Assembly (NCBI RefSeq): GCF_004345785.1
Contig: NZ_SLXI01000001.1
Location: 1 to 64,000 of the forward strand
DNA length: 64,000 bases
Direction of reading: 5' to 3'
DNA from: Bisgaardia hudsonensis
GTDB lineage: Bacteria > Pseudomonadota > Gammaproteobacteria > Enterobacterales > Pasteurellaceae
In this document: positions 50,554-60,832 of the stretch, piece after piece
Position numbering within the stretch: position 1 is the first letter of the stretch
Layout: each line of letters opens with the position of its first letter
Program-made: the position numbers and the translations under genes
The notes under the pieces: model-generated
Database searches by the model: none
The model's input: the letters and a program-made list of their open reading frames with translations, nothing else
Told to the model about the DNA's origin: nothing

Positions 50554-51699
50554 ATGAAAAAAACAGCTTTACATACAGCGTTATTTGCAGCAGTTGCGAT
50601 GACAGCATTTGCAGCTCAAGCAGGACAATATCCAGATCTTCCTGTTGGCATTAAAGGTGGTTCTGGTGCATTGATTGGTGATACAGTTTATGTTGGTTTA
50701 GGTTCTGGTGGAGATAAATTCTTCTCTCTTAATTTAAAAGAAAAAGACGCTCAATGGCAAGAGTTACCAGCATTCCCTGGTGGTCCACGTAACCAACCTG
50801 TAGCAGCTGGTGTTGATGGTAAACTTTATGTATTTGGTGGTTTCCAAAAAACTGAAGTGGCAAATAACCAAATTATCAATGATGTTCACGTATATAATCC
50901 AGAAGATAATTCTTGGAGCAAAGTAGATACTCGTTCTCCACGTACTGCAGTTGGTGCAAGTTCAGTAACGAAAGATGGAAAAATTTATTTTGTTGGTGGT
51001 GTGAATGAAGAAATTTGGAATGGTTTATTCCAAGCATTAACAGCTGCTGGTGATGATAAAGCGAAACAAAAAGATATTTTAGATCCGTATTTTAATATGC
51101 GTGCTCAAGATTTCTTCTTCTCATCTGAAATCGCAAGTTATGAGCCGATGAAAAATAGCTGGCGCAATGAAGGTTATTTCCCATACCAAGGTCGTGCTGG
51201 GGCTGCATTAGGTCTTAAAGGCGATAAGTTATTGGTTGTTAATGGGGAAATTAAAGCTGGTTTACGTACCCCTACTACTGAGTTAGGTACTATCGGTAAA
51301 AATGGTATTTCTTGGAAGAAACTTGGTGATTTACCAGCACCTGAAGGCTATAAACAACAAGAAGGTATTGCCGGTGCAATGGGTGGTTATACAAATGGCA
51401 ACTATATTGTAACAGGTGGTGCTAACTTCCCTGGTGCTCGTGCTAATTATGCAAAGGGTATTATGGATGCTCATCGTACTGGTGGATTGAAGAAAACTTA
51501 TCATAGTGCAGTTTATGCTTTAGATGGCAAAAAAGGCACTTGGAAAGTGGTTGGTAATTTCCCACAAAATATAGGTTATGGCGTAGCAGTATCTTACAAT
51601 AATAAAGTTGTTGTAATTGGTGGTGAAACTGATGGTGGTAAAGCATTAACTGCTGTTAGAACAATGAGCTACGATGGTAAGAAATTAGTGATTGAATAA
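50554..51699 (+). CDS. nanM: N-acetylneuraminate epimerase (sialate mutarotase) NanM
   Basis: Periplasmic kelch-repeat beta-propeller that speeds alpha-to-beta conversion of free sialic acid. Signal peptide [23 protein letters not shown]. Kelch motifs recur as [38 protein letters not shown] and [12 protein letters not shown]. 381 residues. A GAGGT site precedes the ATG. Immediately follows siaP and ends at a strong terminator. Confidence 0.96.
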   Translation: MKKTALHTALFAAVAMTAFAAQAGQYPDLPVGIKGGSGALIGDTVYVGLGSGGDKFFSLNLKEKDAQWQELPAFPGGPRNQPVAAGVDGKLYVFGGFQKTEVANNQIINDVHVYNPEDNSWSKVDTRSPRTAVGASSVTKDGKIYFVGGVNEEIWNGLFQALTAAGDDKAKQKDILDPYFNMRAQDFFFSSEIASYEPMKNSWRNEGYFPYQGRAGAALGLKGDKLLVVNGEIKAGLRTPTTELGTIGKNGISWKKLGDLPAPEGYKQQEGIAGAMGGYTNGNYIVTGGANFPGARANYAKGIMDAHRTGGLKKTYHSAVYALDGKKGTWKVVGNFPQNIGYGVAVSYNNKVVVIGGETDGGKALTAVRTMSYDGKKLVIE

Positions 51700-51711
51700 T
51701 TAAGTTTGAAT

Positions 51712-51738
51712 AAGACCCCTTTATTGGGGTCTTTTTTA
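51712..51738 (+). terminator. nanM terminator
   Basis: AAGACCCC and GGGGTCTT (51712-51719, 51726-51733) with a six-base loop, followed by TTTT. Confidence 0.9.
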
Positions 51739-51772
51739 TTTTTATTACTGATCGATTAATTAAGGGGAAAAT

Positions 51773-52423
51773 ATGCTATTAAATCAAATTATTCCACCAA
51801 GAGTATTACACATTCAAAAATTAGGAATGTTATCTGATCAGGATATGTTTTATCGTTATCAAGAAAAAGAATTTGAATTCCAAAAGGATGCTAATATTTC
51901 TTTAATTGGGCATTCTTTATTTGATATGTGGTCTGATATAGCACAATATAAGAATGTGTTTGTAAATAAACGTGTCGCAAATTTAGGTATTTCTGGGATA
52001 AGCACTTTTCAATATTTAGATATTATTACTCGTCCAAAGCGAATTAAAGAGCTTGGAGAAAATGTATTTATCTTCTTAGGAGTCAATGACATTGTCAAAG
52101 AACTTGATTATTCTCCAGAGAATGTTGGGTTATGGTTAAATGAAATTGTAGATGAATTAAGAGAGATTTCACCTAATTCTTATTATCATTTTTTAGAATT
52201 AACGCCGGTACGTGATAGAGATAACCTAGATAATAAAGTCATTAGAGAATTAAATGATTATTTGAAATTACATTGTCCAAAAAATGTTAATTTTATTGAA
52301 ACATATAACTTATTTTGTGATCAAGAGCAAAAAATAAAAGAGGAGTTAACTACAGATGGGGTTCATTTCTCAGAAAAAGGCTATGATATTTTAGCTAAAT
52401 TACTCATTCAGCATTTAAAATAA
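51773..52423 (+). CDS. SGNH/GDSL-family hydrolase, possible sialate esterase
   Basis: 216 residues with the SGNH blocks: Ser48 in ISLIGHSLFDMW, Asn70/Gly72 in ANLGISG, Asn105 in FLGVNDI, and Asp195/His198 in TDGVHFSEKGY. No signal peptide is seen, so it is probably cytosolic. Its place right after siaP-nanM, behind a terminator but with its own AAGGGG site, suggests removal of O-acetyl groups from imported sialic acid. That role is inferred from context only. Confidence 0.8.
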   Translation: MLLNQIIPPRVLHIQKLGMLSDQDMFYRYQEKEFEFQKDANISLIGHSLFDMWSDIAQYKNVFVNKRVANLGISGISTFQYLDIITRPKRIKELGENVFIFLGVNDIVKELDYSPENVGLWLNEIVDELREISPNSYYHFLELTPVRDRDNLDNKVIRELNDYLKLHCPKNVNFIETYNLFCDQEQKIKEELTTDGVHFSEKGYDILAKLLIQHLK

Positions 52424-52445
52424 TAAAAAGTTACCAATAAATAGA

Positions 52446-52475
52446 AAAGCCCTGTATAATAACAGGGCTTTAGTT
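52446..52475 (+). terminator. terminator after the SGNH hydrolase gene
   Basis: AAAGCCCTGT and ACAGGGCTTT (52446-52455, 52462-52471) with loop ATAATA, then AGTTTT. Confidence 0.85.
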
Positions 52476-52591
52476 TTCCTATTGGCGTGCGACTATCAAA
52501 AATGATCTTCACTTCTCGTTTAAAATAGAGTTTTCTTAATCATAATAGCGTCGTCTTTTTTAGATTATTTTTGCTAGTCGCAATTGGAAAA
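52474..52591 (+). promoter_or_regulatory. pnp leader with long RNase III-type stem
   Basis: Outer pairing TTTTCC (52474-52479) with GGAAAA (52586-52591), then GCGACTA (52489-52495) with TAGTCGC (52575-52581), a 2x2 internal loop, and AAAAATGATC (52498-52507) with GATTATTTTT (52563-52572) using one G-U. E. coli pnp has a comparable leader stem cut by RNase III and used for autoregulation; the same is inferred here. The 5' edge touches the upstream terminator. Confidence 0.7.
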
Positions 52592-52629
52592 TAAAGTATT
52601 AGTGTAATTTATTAAAAAAGGAAAACATA

Positions 52630-54753
52630 GTGAATCCAATTGTAAAACAATTTAAATATGGTCAGCATACCGTAACTTTGGAAACGGGGGCTATTGCTCG
52701 TCAGGCAACAGCAGCGGTGATGGCTAGTATGGACGATACAACAGTATTTGTAACTGTTGTGGCTAAAAAAGAAGTAAGAGAAGGGCAAGATTTTTTCCCT
52801 TTAACTGTTAATTATCAGGAGCGTACTTATGCTGCTGGACGCATTCCTGGTGGGTTCTTTAAACGTGAAGGTCGTCCTTCAGAAGGTGAAACTTTAATTG
52901 CCCGTTTAATTGATCGTCCAATTCGTCCTTTATTCCCCGAAGGTTTCTTTAATGAAATCCAAATTGTAGCGACGGTTGTTTCGGTTAATCCACAAATTAG
53001 CCCAGATTTAGTTGCTATGATAGGGGCTTCTGCTGCACTTTCTTTGTCTGGCGTCCCATTTAATGGCCCTATTGGTGCTGCTCGAGTTGGGTTTATTAAT
53101 GATCAATTTGTGTTAAACCCAACAATGAATGAACAAAAATTAAGTCGTTTAGATCTTGTTGTAGCTGGAACAGACAAAGCTGTATTAATGGTTGAATCAG
53201 AAGCGGATATTTTAACAGAAGAACAAATGTTAGCTGCTGTTGTATTTGGTCATGAACAACAACAAGTTGTGGTTGAAGCGATTAAAGAATTTGCTAAAGA
53301 AGCAGGTAAACCTCGTTGGGATTGGGTTGCTCCAGAGTCAAATGTAGCATTAGTTGAGAAAGTTAAGACATTAGCAGAAATCCGTTTAGGTGATGCTTAT
53401 CGTATTACTGAAAAACAAGCACGTTATGAACAAATTGATGCTATTAAAGCAGATGTGATTGCTCAGTTAGTAACTGGAGAAGATGAAACGATTACGGAAG
53501 GTAAAATTATTGATATTATTACCGCACTTGAAAGTCAAATTGTTCGTAGTCGTATCTTAAATGGCGAACCTCGAATTGATGGACGTACAGTTGATACAAT
53601 TCGTGCATTGGATATTTGCACTGGTGTGCTACCAAGAACTCATGGTTCTGCTATATTTACTCGTGGTGAAACACAAGCGTTGGCAGTGGTAACATTAGGT
53701 ACCGAGAGAGATGCACAAACGATTGATGAGATCACTGGTGAGCGTTCAGATCATTTCTTATTCCATTATAATTTCCCTCCATATTCAGTAGGTGAAACAG
53801 GGATGATCGGTTCACCAAAACGTCGTGAAATTGGTCATGGTCGTTTAGCAAGACGTGGTGTTGCGGCTGTTATGCCAGCATTATCTGAGTTCCCTTATGT
53901 AGTGCGAGTAGTTTCTGAGATTACAGAATCAAATGGTTCGTCTTCTATGGCGTCTGTTTGTGGTGCTTCCCTTGCATTAATGGACGCAGGTGTGCCGACT
54001 AAAGCACCTGTTGCTGGTATTGCAATGGGCTTAGTGAAAGAAGAAGATAAATTTGTTGTGCTTTCTGATATTTTAGGTGATGAAGATCATCTAGGCGATA
54101 TGGACTTTAAAGTTGCGGGTACACGTACTGGTATTACCGCATTACAAATGGATATCAAAATTGAAGGTATTACTGCTGAAATTATGCAAATTGCATTAAA
54201 CCAAGCAAAAAGTGCTCGTATGCATATTTTGGGTGTTATGGAGCAAGCTATTTCTACACCTAGAGATGATATTTCTGATTTTGCACCTCGTATCCATACA
54301 ATGAAGATCGATCCTAAGAAAATCAAAGATGTAATTGGTAAAGGTGGTGCAACAATTCGTTCTTTAACTGAAGAAACTGGCACATCAATAGATATTGATG
54401 ATGATGGTACAGTTAAAATTGCTGCTGTGGATAATAATGCAGTAAAAGAAGTGATGGCTCGTATTGAAGATATTACCGCAGAAGTTGAAGCTGGCGCTAT
54501 TTATCAAGGTAAAGTGACGCGTTTAGCTGACTTTGGTGCTTTTGTTGCTTTAGTTGGTAATAAAGAGGGGCTTGTACATATTTCTCAAATCGCAGAAGAA
54601 CGCGTTGAGAAAGTCACGGATTATCTTGCGGTTGGTCAGGAAGTCGCTGTTAAAGTTGTAGAGATTGATCGTCAAGGACGTATTCGTCTAACAATGAAAG
54701 ATGTTACTCCAAAGCAAGAAGAAACAACGGATACTATTCTTAATGAAGAGTAG
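52630..54753 (+). CDS. pnp: polyribonucleotide nucleotidyltransferase
   Basis: PNPase, 3'-5' phosphorolytic exonuclease of the degradosome. Two RNase PH domains (first with [22 protein letters not shown], second with [19 protein letters not shown]), then KH domain ([17 protein letters not shown]) and C-terminal S1 domain ([17 protein letters not shown]). 707 residues. The start codon is GTG (52630) after AAGGAAA. An uptake signal is inside at 53521-53529. rpsO is not adjacent, unlike in E. coli. Confidence 0.98.
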   Translation: MNPIVKQFKYGQHTVTLETGAIARQATAAVMASMDDTTVFVTVVAKKEVREGQDFFPLTVNYQERTYAAGRIPGGFFKREGRPSEGETLIARLIDRPIRPLFPEGFFNEIQIVATVVSVNPQISPDLVAMIGASAALSLSGVPFNGPIGAARVGFINDQFVLNPTMNEQKLSRLDLVVAGTDKAVLMVESEADILTEEQMLAAVVFGHEQQQVVVEAIKEFAKEAGKPRWDWVAPESNVALVEKVKTLAEIRLGDAYRITEKQARYEQIDAIKADVIAQLVTGEDETITEGKIIDIITALESQIVRSRILNGEPRIDGRTVDTIRALDICTGVLPRTHGSAIFTRGETQALAVVTLGTERDAQTIDEITGERSDHFLFHYNFPPYSVGETGMIGSPKRREIGHGRLARRGVAAVMPALSEFPYVVRVVSEITESNGSSSMASVCGASLALMDAGVPTKAPVAGIAMGLVKEEDKFVVLSDILGDEDHLGDMDFKVAGTRTGITALQMDIKIEGITAEIMQIALNQAKSARMHILGVMEQAISTPRDDISDFAPRIHTMKIDPKKIKDVIGKGGATIRSLTEETGTSIDIDDDGTVKIAAVDNNAVKEVMARIEDITAEVEAGAIYQGKVTRLADFGAFVALVGNKEGLVHISQIAEERVEKVTDYLAVGQEVAVKVVEIDRQGRIRLTMKDVTPKQEETTDTILNEE

Positions 54754-54860
54754 TATTTAAAGTAGTATGATAGTTAAGCGAAAGGTATATTTTACTTAAC
54801 TATCATTTTTATTCATATTTTATGGATAAAAGTAATATCTGTGCTTAAGGCTTATCTAAA

Positions 54861-55763
54861 ATGATACAACAATCAAAGTTGTTGGTATTTGTAAGATACT
54901 TAGTTTTATTATGTTCTATCATTCTACTTGCTAATTGCGCAAGTAATGATAAAACGTTTATTCTTAAGAATGAAATGATGCTCTCTGAGCAACATCCAAA
55001 TACCCATTTTGAACAAGAGGTTATGATTGTTAGAATAAGCCAAATGTTGCTTATTGGGCGGGTGAGTGATAAAGAACGCGCTAGTTTATATTTTGAACGT
55101 GGTGTTCTTTATGATAGTTTAGGATTATGGGCATTAGCTAGGTATGATTTTACTCAAGCACTTGCTTTACAGCCTAAGATGGCATCAATATATAACTATT
55201 TAGGGCTTTATCTTTTACTTGATGAAGACTATGATGGTGCATCAGAAGCTTTTAATGCATTAATAGGATTAGATTCTGAATATGAGTATGCTCATTTTAA
55301 TCGAGGGTTAAATTTTTATTATGCAAATCGATATAGCTTAGCAGAAAAGGATCTTCTCACTTTTTATGAAGGGGATAAAACCGATCCTTATCGTGTGTTA
55401 TGGCTATATTTTAATGAATTAAAATTTGATGCAAAAAATGCATTAGTAAATCTACGTAAACGTTATGTAGGTTTATCTAAGGATTATTGGGGAACCAATA
55501 TTATCCAATATTATTTAGGTGAATTATCAGTTGAAGAATTGCAAAAGAAAGCACAGGGTTTTGCACAATCTACATCTTCAAAGTATGCAGAGATTTTAAC
55601 TGAAACTTATTTTTATCTAGCAAAACAACAACTCAATATGGGGGAGTTAAATAAAGCTGAAGCTTTGTTTAAGCTTGCCGTAGCAAATCAAGTATATAAC
55701 TTTGTTGAGTATCGTTTTGCATTGTTAGAGCTCGCAAGATTAAAGCGATTTCAAAACAAATAA
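54861..55763 (+). CDS. nlpI: lipoprotein NlpI
   Basis: Outer-membrane TPR lipoprotein, an adaptor for peptidoglycan endopeptidase turnover in E. coli. Lipobox LANC within the N-terminal hydrophobic segment (LVLLCSIILLANC). TPR units include RASLYFERGVLYDSLGLWALARYDF and AHFNRGLNFYYANRYSLAEKDL. 300 residues. Lies between pnp and deaD, the conserved order. Confidence 0.95.
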   Translation: MIQQSKLLVFVRYLVLLCSIILLANCASNDKTFILKNEMMLSEQHPNTHFEQEVMIVRISQMLLIGRVSDKERASLYFERGVLYDSLGLWALARYDFTQALALQPKMASIYNYLGLYLLLDEDYDGASEAFNALIGLDSEYEYAHFNRGLNFYYANRYSLAEKDLLTFYEGDKTDPYRVLWLYFNELKFDAKNALVNLRKRYVGLSKDYWGTNIIQYYLGELSVEELQKKAQGFAQSTSSKYAEILTETYFYLAKQQLNMGELNKAEALFKLAVANQVYNFVEYRFALLELARLKRFQNK

Positions 55764-55898
55764 GCTATAAATTGAGCTATTTAAATTTGCTTACTTTAAT
55801 TTATGGCACCGGTGTTGTAAAACGAAAAAGTGAACAACAAGTTATAAACCAAAAGAGATGCATATTGAGCCTTTCTTTTTTATATTCGAGAATTTTTA

Positions 55899-57725
55899 AT
55901 GACTGAAACTAAAATCACATTTAATGATTTAGGCTTGCCTAAATTTATCCTTAACGCTATTTCTGACCTAGGCTTTGAAAGCCCTTCACCCATTCAACAA
56001 GAATGTATTCCGCATTTATTGGCTGGGAGAGATGTTCTAGGTATGGCACAAACTGGTAGTGGAAAAACGGCAGCTTTTGCATTGCCACTATTAGCACAAA
56101 TTGATATTAATAAAAAACATCCACAAATGTTGGTAATGGCACCAACTCGAGAGCTTGCTATCCAAGTAGCCGATGCTTGTGAGCATTTTGTGAAGCACGC
56201 TGATAAAGGTATGAATATTGTTACTCTATACGGTGGTCAACGTTATGATATTCAGCTAAGAGCATTACGACAAGGTTCACAAATTGTAGTAGGAACCCCT
56301 GGACGTATTTTAGATCATATTCGTCGTGGTACATTAGATTTGTCAGCATTACAATTTATTGTATTAGATGAAGCTGACGAAATGTTACGTATGGGCTTTA
56401 TTGATGATGTAGAAACAGTAATGGCAGAGTTACCAGAGAAACATCAAACAGCATTGTTTTCTGCAACAATGCCAGATCCTATTCGTCGTATTACAAAACG
56501 CTTTATGACAGACCCACAAGAAATTAAAATTAAATCAAGTGGTAATACTGCACCTGATATTACTCAAAGCTGTTGGTATGTTCACGGTTTTCGTAAAAAT
56601 GATGCTTTATTGCGTTTTTTGGAAGTTGAAGATTTTGATGCCGCGATCATTTTTACTAGAACAAAATCAGGAACATTAGATATTACTGCTTTGCTTGAGC
56701 GTTATGGCTTTAGAGCAGCAGCACTTAATGGTGATATGACCCAACAAGCACGTGAGCAAACTTTAGATCGTTTACGTAATGGTAGTTTAGATATTTTAGT
56801 CGCGACTGATGTTGCAGCTCGTGGACTTGATGTCGAACGCATTAGTTTAGTCGTTAACTATGATATTCCATTAGATGCAGAAAGTTATGTTCATCGTATT
56901 GGTCGTACTGGTCGAGCAGGAAGAGCTGGACGTGCGTTATTATTTGTTGAACCAAGAGAACGCCGTTTATTAGGCAATATTGAACGCTTGACGAAAAAAG
57001 CTATTGAAGAAGTAGAGATTCCAAATCATCTCGCTTTACAAGAGTGTCGTCGCAAAAAATTTGTAGTAGAAATCACTAAGCAATTAGAACATCGTGATTT
57101 AGAACAATATCGTAGTTTATTAGAAGATCTATTTACCGCAGATCAAGATCAAGAAGATATTGCAGCAGCGATGTTAATGTTATTACAAGGTAAGAAAAAA
57201 TTAATTCTACCTGTTGATCCTGTTATCAATAAACGTTCTAATCGAGATAGTGGTGATAGACGCGGTGATCGTCGTGAAAATCCACGCTCATCAGAGCGTC
57301 GAGGTTATGGAAAGCCTACTGCTATGGATGTTTACCGCATTGAAGTAGGTAGAATGGATGGTGTTGAAGTCCGTCATATCGTTGGTGCTATTGCTAATGA
57401 GGGTGATATTAATAGCCGTAATATTGGACATATTAAATTATATGATAACTATTCAACTATTGAGTTACCTCAAGGCTTACCAAAAGATATGTTAAAGCTA
57501 TTTGGTAAAACACGTGTTCTAAATAAACAAATGCAAATGTCGTTTATGGGGGAATCACAGGGTGAAGCTCGTAATGATCGTGGTAGCGATAAACGTGGTG
57601 GACGAGGTCGCCGTAGTGATGATCGTGGCTCTCGTGGTGGAAATAGTGGTAGTGGTGAACGTAAATTTAAAGAAAAAAGCAACCGCACTTTTAACGAACG
57701 CTCAAGAAAAGACGGTCGTAGATAG
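55899..57725 (+). CDS. deaD: ATP-dependent RNA helicase DeaD (CsdA)
   Basis: DEAD-box helicase of 608 residues for ribosome assembly and mRNA decay at low temperature. Q motif near residue 27 ([13 protein letters not shown]), [20 protein letters not shown], then ARGLDV and [11 protein letters not shown]. An RNA-binding domain follows ([23 protein letters not shown]) and the tail is rich in Arg, Gly, Asp and Ser. An uptake signal is in the tail (57682-57690). Confidence 0.97.
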   Translation: MTETKITFNDLGLPKFILNAISDLGFESPSPIQQECIPHLLAGRDVLGMAQTGSGKTAAFALPLLAQIDINKKHPQMLVMAPTRELAIQVADACEHFVKHADKGMNIVTLYGGQRYDIQLRALRQGSQIVVGTPGRILDHIRRGTLDLSALQFIVLDEADEMLRMGFIDDVETVMAELPEKHQTALFSATMPDPIRRITKRFMTDPQEIKIKSSGNTAPDITQSCWYVHGFRKNDALLRFLEVEDFDAAIIFTRTKSGTLDITALLERYGFRAAALNGDMTQQAREQTLDRLRNGSLDILVATDVAARGLDVERISLVVNYDIPLDAESYVHRIGRTGRAGRAGRALLFVEPRERRLLGNIERLTKKAIEEVEIPNHLALQECRRKKFVVEITKQLEHRDLEQYRSLLEDLFTADQDQEDIAAAMLMLLQGKKKLILPVDPVINKRSNRDSGDRRGDRRENPRSSERRGYGKPTAMDVYRIEVGRMDGVEVRHIVGAIANEGDINSRNIGHIKLYDNYSTIELPQGLPKDMLKLFGKTRVLNKQMQMSFMGESQGEARNDRGSDKRGGRGRRSDDRGSRGGNSGSGERKFKEKSNRTFNERSRKDGRR

Positions 57726-57752
57726 TTTAATTAATCTTTAATTATTTAATAA

Positions 57753-57777
57753 AAAGGCAAACCAAAGGTTTGCCTTT
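57753..57777. terminator. terminator between deaD and the flavoprotein gene
   Basis: Perfect 11-base stem AAAGGCAAACC and GGTTTGCCTTT with loop AAA, between convergent genes, with A and T tracts at both ends. Confidence 0.88.
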
Positions 57778-57817
57778 ATTTGTTTAAAAATAACATAAAG
57801 CATAGAAAATTATCTTG

Positions 57818-59044
57818 CTACTTTTCCATAATCCCTGTTGCACAAGCATAAGCTGAACTCCAAGCCCATTGGAAGTTGTAACCTCCGAGCCAACCAGTTA
57901 CATCGATGACTTCGCCAATAAAATATAATCCTTTTACTTTGTTGGATTCCATTGTTTTTGAAGAGATTTCTTTGGTATCAATTCCTCCCATTGTCACTTC
58001 AGCGGTACGATAACCTTCTGTGCCATTAGGATAAAATTGCCAATGATGAATTAAATTCTCTAAATTTTTTAACCGCACTTTACTTAATTGAGCTAATATT
58101 TCATCTTGGAAAAATTGTTGATTTAACCATAATTCTACTAATTTTGATGGTAAAAGCCGAGATAATGCTGTTTTAAGTTGTAATTTTGGTGATGTTAAGC
58201 GTAGTGCTTGTAAATATTCCACGATATTTTGATTTGGCAATAAATCGATCTTGACAGATTCTGTAGCCTGCCAATAATTTGATATTTGTAAAATAGCAGG
58301 ACCTGAAATTCCCCTATGGGTAAATAACATATTATTACTAAAGGATTTTCCTGATTGGGCTGTAACAGTAATGGGTAGAGATATACCAGAAAGTGCGGTA
58401 TAAAATTTATCAGTTTCTCTCCAAGTGAATGGCACAAGGCTTGCTCTCGGTGAAAATACGTTCAAGCCAAATTGTTCGGCAATTTGATATCCAAAAGCAG
58501 TAGCACCTAAGGCTGGCATAGAAAGTCCGCCAGTGGCAATAATTAAATTATGGCAATAATATGTTTTGCTATTTACTTGTAGCTTAAATCGGGCATTTTC
58601 TGGTTTTTCAATATCTTCTATATTTTCAATATGTTCTATGCTTTCTACATTTTGGCGTAATTGAATAATCGCATTATGTTGATCACATTCATTAACAAGC
58701 ATTGATACAATATCTTCTGCACCATTATCACAAAATAGTTGTCCCAGTTCTTTTTCGTGATAAGGAATTTCATATTCTAAAACCTGAGCAATAAAGTCCC
58801 ATTGGGTGAAACGTGCTAGTGCAGATTTTACAAAATGTGGGTTATGTGAAAGATAATGTTGTGGGCTAACATCAAGATTAGTAAAGTTACAATAGCCACC
58901 ACCGGACATTAAAATTTTTCGTCCAATCTTTTTACCATTATCAAGCACTAATGTTGGTTGTTTGTGCTTTGCCAGTTTCCCTGCACAAAATAATCCTGAA
59001 GCGCCAGCACCGATGATAATGTTTTCTATAAAATTTTCTTTCAC
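57818..59044 (-). CDS. NAD(P)/FAD-dependent oxidoreductase, HI0933/YhiN family
   Basis: 408 residues. The N-terminal FAD-binding motif is IIIGAGASGLFCAGKLA, followed by KIGRKILMSGGGYCNFTN, IIATGGLSMPALGATAFGYQIA and the C-terminal GLYFIGEVIDVTGWLGGYNFQWAWSSA. Reaction unknown. Around residues 130-145 is a short repetitive stretch (IEHIENIEDIE) that looks recently expanded. Two uptake signals lie inside (58072-58080, 58391-58399). Confidence 0.92.
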   Translation of the reverse strand: MKENFIENIIIGAGASGLFCAGKLAKHKQPTLVLDNGKKIGRKILMSGGGYCNFTNLDVSPQHYLSHNPHFVKSALARFTQWDFIAQVLEYEIPYHEKELGQLFCDNGAEDIVSMLVNECDQHNAIIQLRQNVESIEHIENIEDIEKPENARFKLQVNSKTYYCHNLIIATGGLSMPALGATAFGYQIAEQFGLNVFSPRASLVPFTWRETDKFYTALSGISLPITVTAQSGKSFSNNMLFTHRGISGPAILQISNYWQATESVKIDLLPNQNIVEYLQALRLTSPKLQLKTALSRLLPSKLVELWLNQQFFQDEILAQLSKVRLKNLENLIHHWQFYPNGTEGYRTAEVTMGGIDTKEISSKTMESNKVKGLYFIGEVIDVTGWLGGYNFQWAWSSAYACATGIMEK

Positions 59045-59081
59045 TTAGGTAACCTTGATTGTATTTAATTAGTATTTTTTA

Positions 59082-59756
59082 TTAGAAATCTAAAAATGAA
59101 AAATCCGCTTCTTTTTGGAAAAGCATTGTTTCTTTTGTTAATGGATGACTAATTTGTAATGATTCTGCGTGTAAGCATAGACGAGGAGATAAGGATTTAG
59201 CTAAGGGATTCGCATAAAATTTATCGCCTAAAATAGGGTGTCCAAGTGCTAACATATGTAAACGTAATTGATGAGAACGCCCTGTTATAGGGGTTAATTT
59301 TACGCTAGTTGTGTTATTCGGTAAACGAGCTAAAACTTCAAAATTTGTAACCGCACTTTTCCCATTTTGAAAACAAATCCGTTGACGTGGTCGATTCTCC
59401 CAATCACAAATAAGCGGTAAATCAACCGTACCACGATCTTCTTTTAAATGTCCCCATATTAATGCACGATAATATTTTTTCGGCTCACGTTCTCTAAATT
59501 GGCGTTTCAACTCACGATCAGCAAGTTTACTCATCGCAAATAATAAAATACCACTGGTTGCCATATCTAAACGATGAGCGGGCTCACAAAATCCGTATTT
59601 ATCTTTAATTCTCGACATTGCACTATCATAATACTTTGGTTTACTTCCTGAAACGGAGAGTAAACCACTCGGTTTATTTATCACCATAATATGATTATCG
59701 TGATAAATAATGTCTAAATAAGGTGTTTGTGGAGGATTGTATTCAATAAGTGCCAT
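59082..59756 (-). CDS. rluA: dual-specificity pseudouridine synthase RluA
   Basis: Makes pseudouridine at 23S U746 and tRNA U32. 224 residues close to E. coli RluA: YNPPQTPYLDIIYHDNHIMVINKPSGLLSV (split by the N-terminal strand), the catalytic Asp in AHRLDMATSGIL, RQFREREPKKYYRA and ITGRSHQLRLHMLALGHPILGD. Alone on the minus strand. An uptake signal lies inside at 59350-59358. Confidence 0.95.
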   Translation of the reverse strand: MALIEYNPPQTPYLDIIYHDNHIMVINKPSGLLSVSGSKPKYYDSAMSRIKDKYGFCEPAHRLDMATSGILLFAMSKLADRELKRQFREREPKKYYRALIWGHLKEDRGTVDLPLICDWENRPRQRICFQNGKSAVTNFEVLARLPNNTTSVKLTPITGRSHQLRLHMLALGHPILGDKFYANPLAKSLSPRLCLHAESLQISHPLTKETMLFQKEADFSFLDF

Positions 59757-59903
59757 AATAGTTAATTTCTGATGCGTTTTATTACATTATGTAAGGAGAG
59801 TTGGGATTATAGCGTAATTCTGATGGTTGATGAAATAGAATTGAAATAACAATACTCCCTTTCTATATTATTCTTTATTTTATAGAAAGGGAAAGTTTTG
59901 AAA

Positions 59904-60608
59904 TTATGCCAATTTAGGTTGCAGACTTTGTAAACCTAATTTACGCACAATATAGCTGAGTAATGCACCATAAGCTGGCACAAATAATAATAAACCAATA
60001 GCAAGTTTAAAGAGATAATCGACAATGCCGATTTCAACCCAATGTTCAGCCATAAATGGATCACTACTTGCGTAGAATGCCACAGAGAAGAACATAAATG
60101 TATCTGCCATTGTACCGAAAATCATTGAGCAAGAAGGGGCAACCCACCAAGCTTTTAATTGACGTAAGCGGTTAAACACATAAACATCTAGTAATTGACC
60201 TAAGGTATAAGCCGCAAAACTTGCAAAGGCAATACGGAATACAAACATATTAAAGTGAGTAAGCACTACCATTCCTTGATATTGTGTATCTGAAAATAAA
60301 GTAGAAATAATATAACTAATCACCAGTGCAGGAATCATTACGACAAAAATAATCCATCTTGCTTCTTTTGCTCCAAACACTCGAACGGTAAGGTCAGTCG
60401 CCAAAAAGATAAAGGGAAAAGTTAACGATCCCCAAGTTGTATGGAACGAAAAATCATTTAAACCAAGTAAATGCAAAGGTAATGTCATTTCGAAAGAAAT
60501 TTGTACTAAGTAATTACTTGCTGTAATGATAAGAATATGGAATAAACTTAGAATAATAAGCGAATAGCGTTTTTGTTGATCGCTAACGATCGAAGAAATA
60601 GTTTTCAT
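59904..60608 (-). CDS. yhhQ: queuosine precursor transporter YhhQ
   Basis: COG1738 inner-membrane transporter for 7-deazaguanine precursors (preQ0/preQ1) of queuosine. About six helices in 234 residues; SLTFPFIFLATDLTVRVFGAKEARW, AYTLGQLLDVYVFNRLR and FGTMADTFMFFSVAFYA are typical. The ribosome site AAGG lies inside an apparent preQ1-I riboswitch, which supports the substrate. Confidence 0.95.
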   Translation of the reverse strand: MKTISSIVSDQQKRYSLIILSLFHILIITASNYLVQISFEMTLPLHLLGLNDFSFHTTWGSLTFPFIFLATDLTVRVFGAKEARWIIFVVMIPALVISYIISTLFSDTQYQGMVVLTHFNMFVFRIAFASFAAYTLGQLLDVYVFNRLRQLKAWWVAPSCSMIFGTMADTFMFFSVAFYASSDPFMAEHWVEIGIVDYLFKLAIGLLLFVPAYGALLSYIVRKLGLQSLQPKLA

Positions 60609-60612
60609 TTTT

Positions 60613-60653
60613 ACACCTTTTTAATTAATAAATTGGGGTGAGGGAACCCAATA
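60613..60653 (-). promoter_or_regulatory. preQ1-I-like riboswitch over the yhhQ ribosome site
   Basis: On the minus strand P1 is ATTGGG (plus 60647-60652) with CCCAAT (plus 60632-60637), the loop is TTCCCTCAC, and an A-rich tail ends AAAAAGG (GG at plus 60616-60617). The loop C residues can pair with that GG as pseudoknot P2, hiding the ribosome site of yhhQ. The layout is like the Thermoanaerobacter tengcongensis preQ1-I aptamer, with CTGGG, CCCAG and tail CAAGG. Translational repression by preQ1 is inferred. Confidence 0.75.
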
Positions 60654-60832
60654 TGATTTTGTTTTAAGTATATGCAAAAGAAACAAATTTAAAGCTTGTA
60701 TTTTGCGAGAGCCGAATATTACGGATTTAAAAAAATAATTCAAGATAATTTTAATAAAAATTCTTATTTTAAGGAAAAAAGTTAGGTTTTTTGTTATCCT
60801 AAGCAAAATTGTTTTTTGGAGATCATTACAAT

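Noticed and set aside
57470-57688. Arg/Pro/Ser-rich antisense frame at the deaD 3' end
   Set aside because: It is the reverse of the Arg/Gly-rich tail coding sequence; composition explains the open frame.
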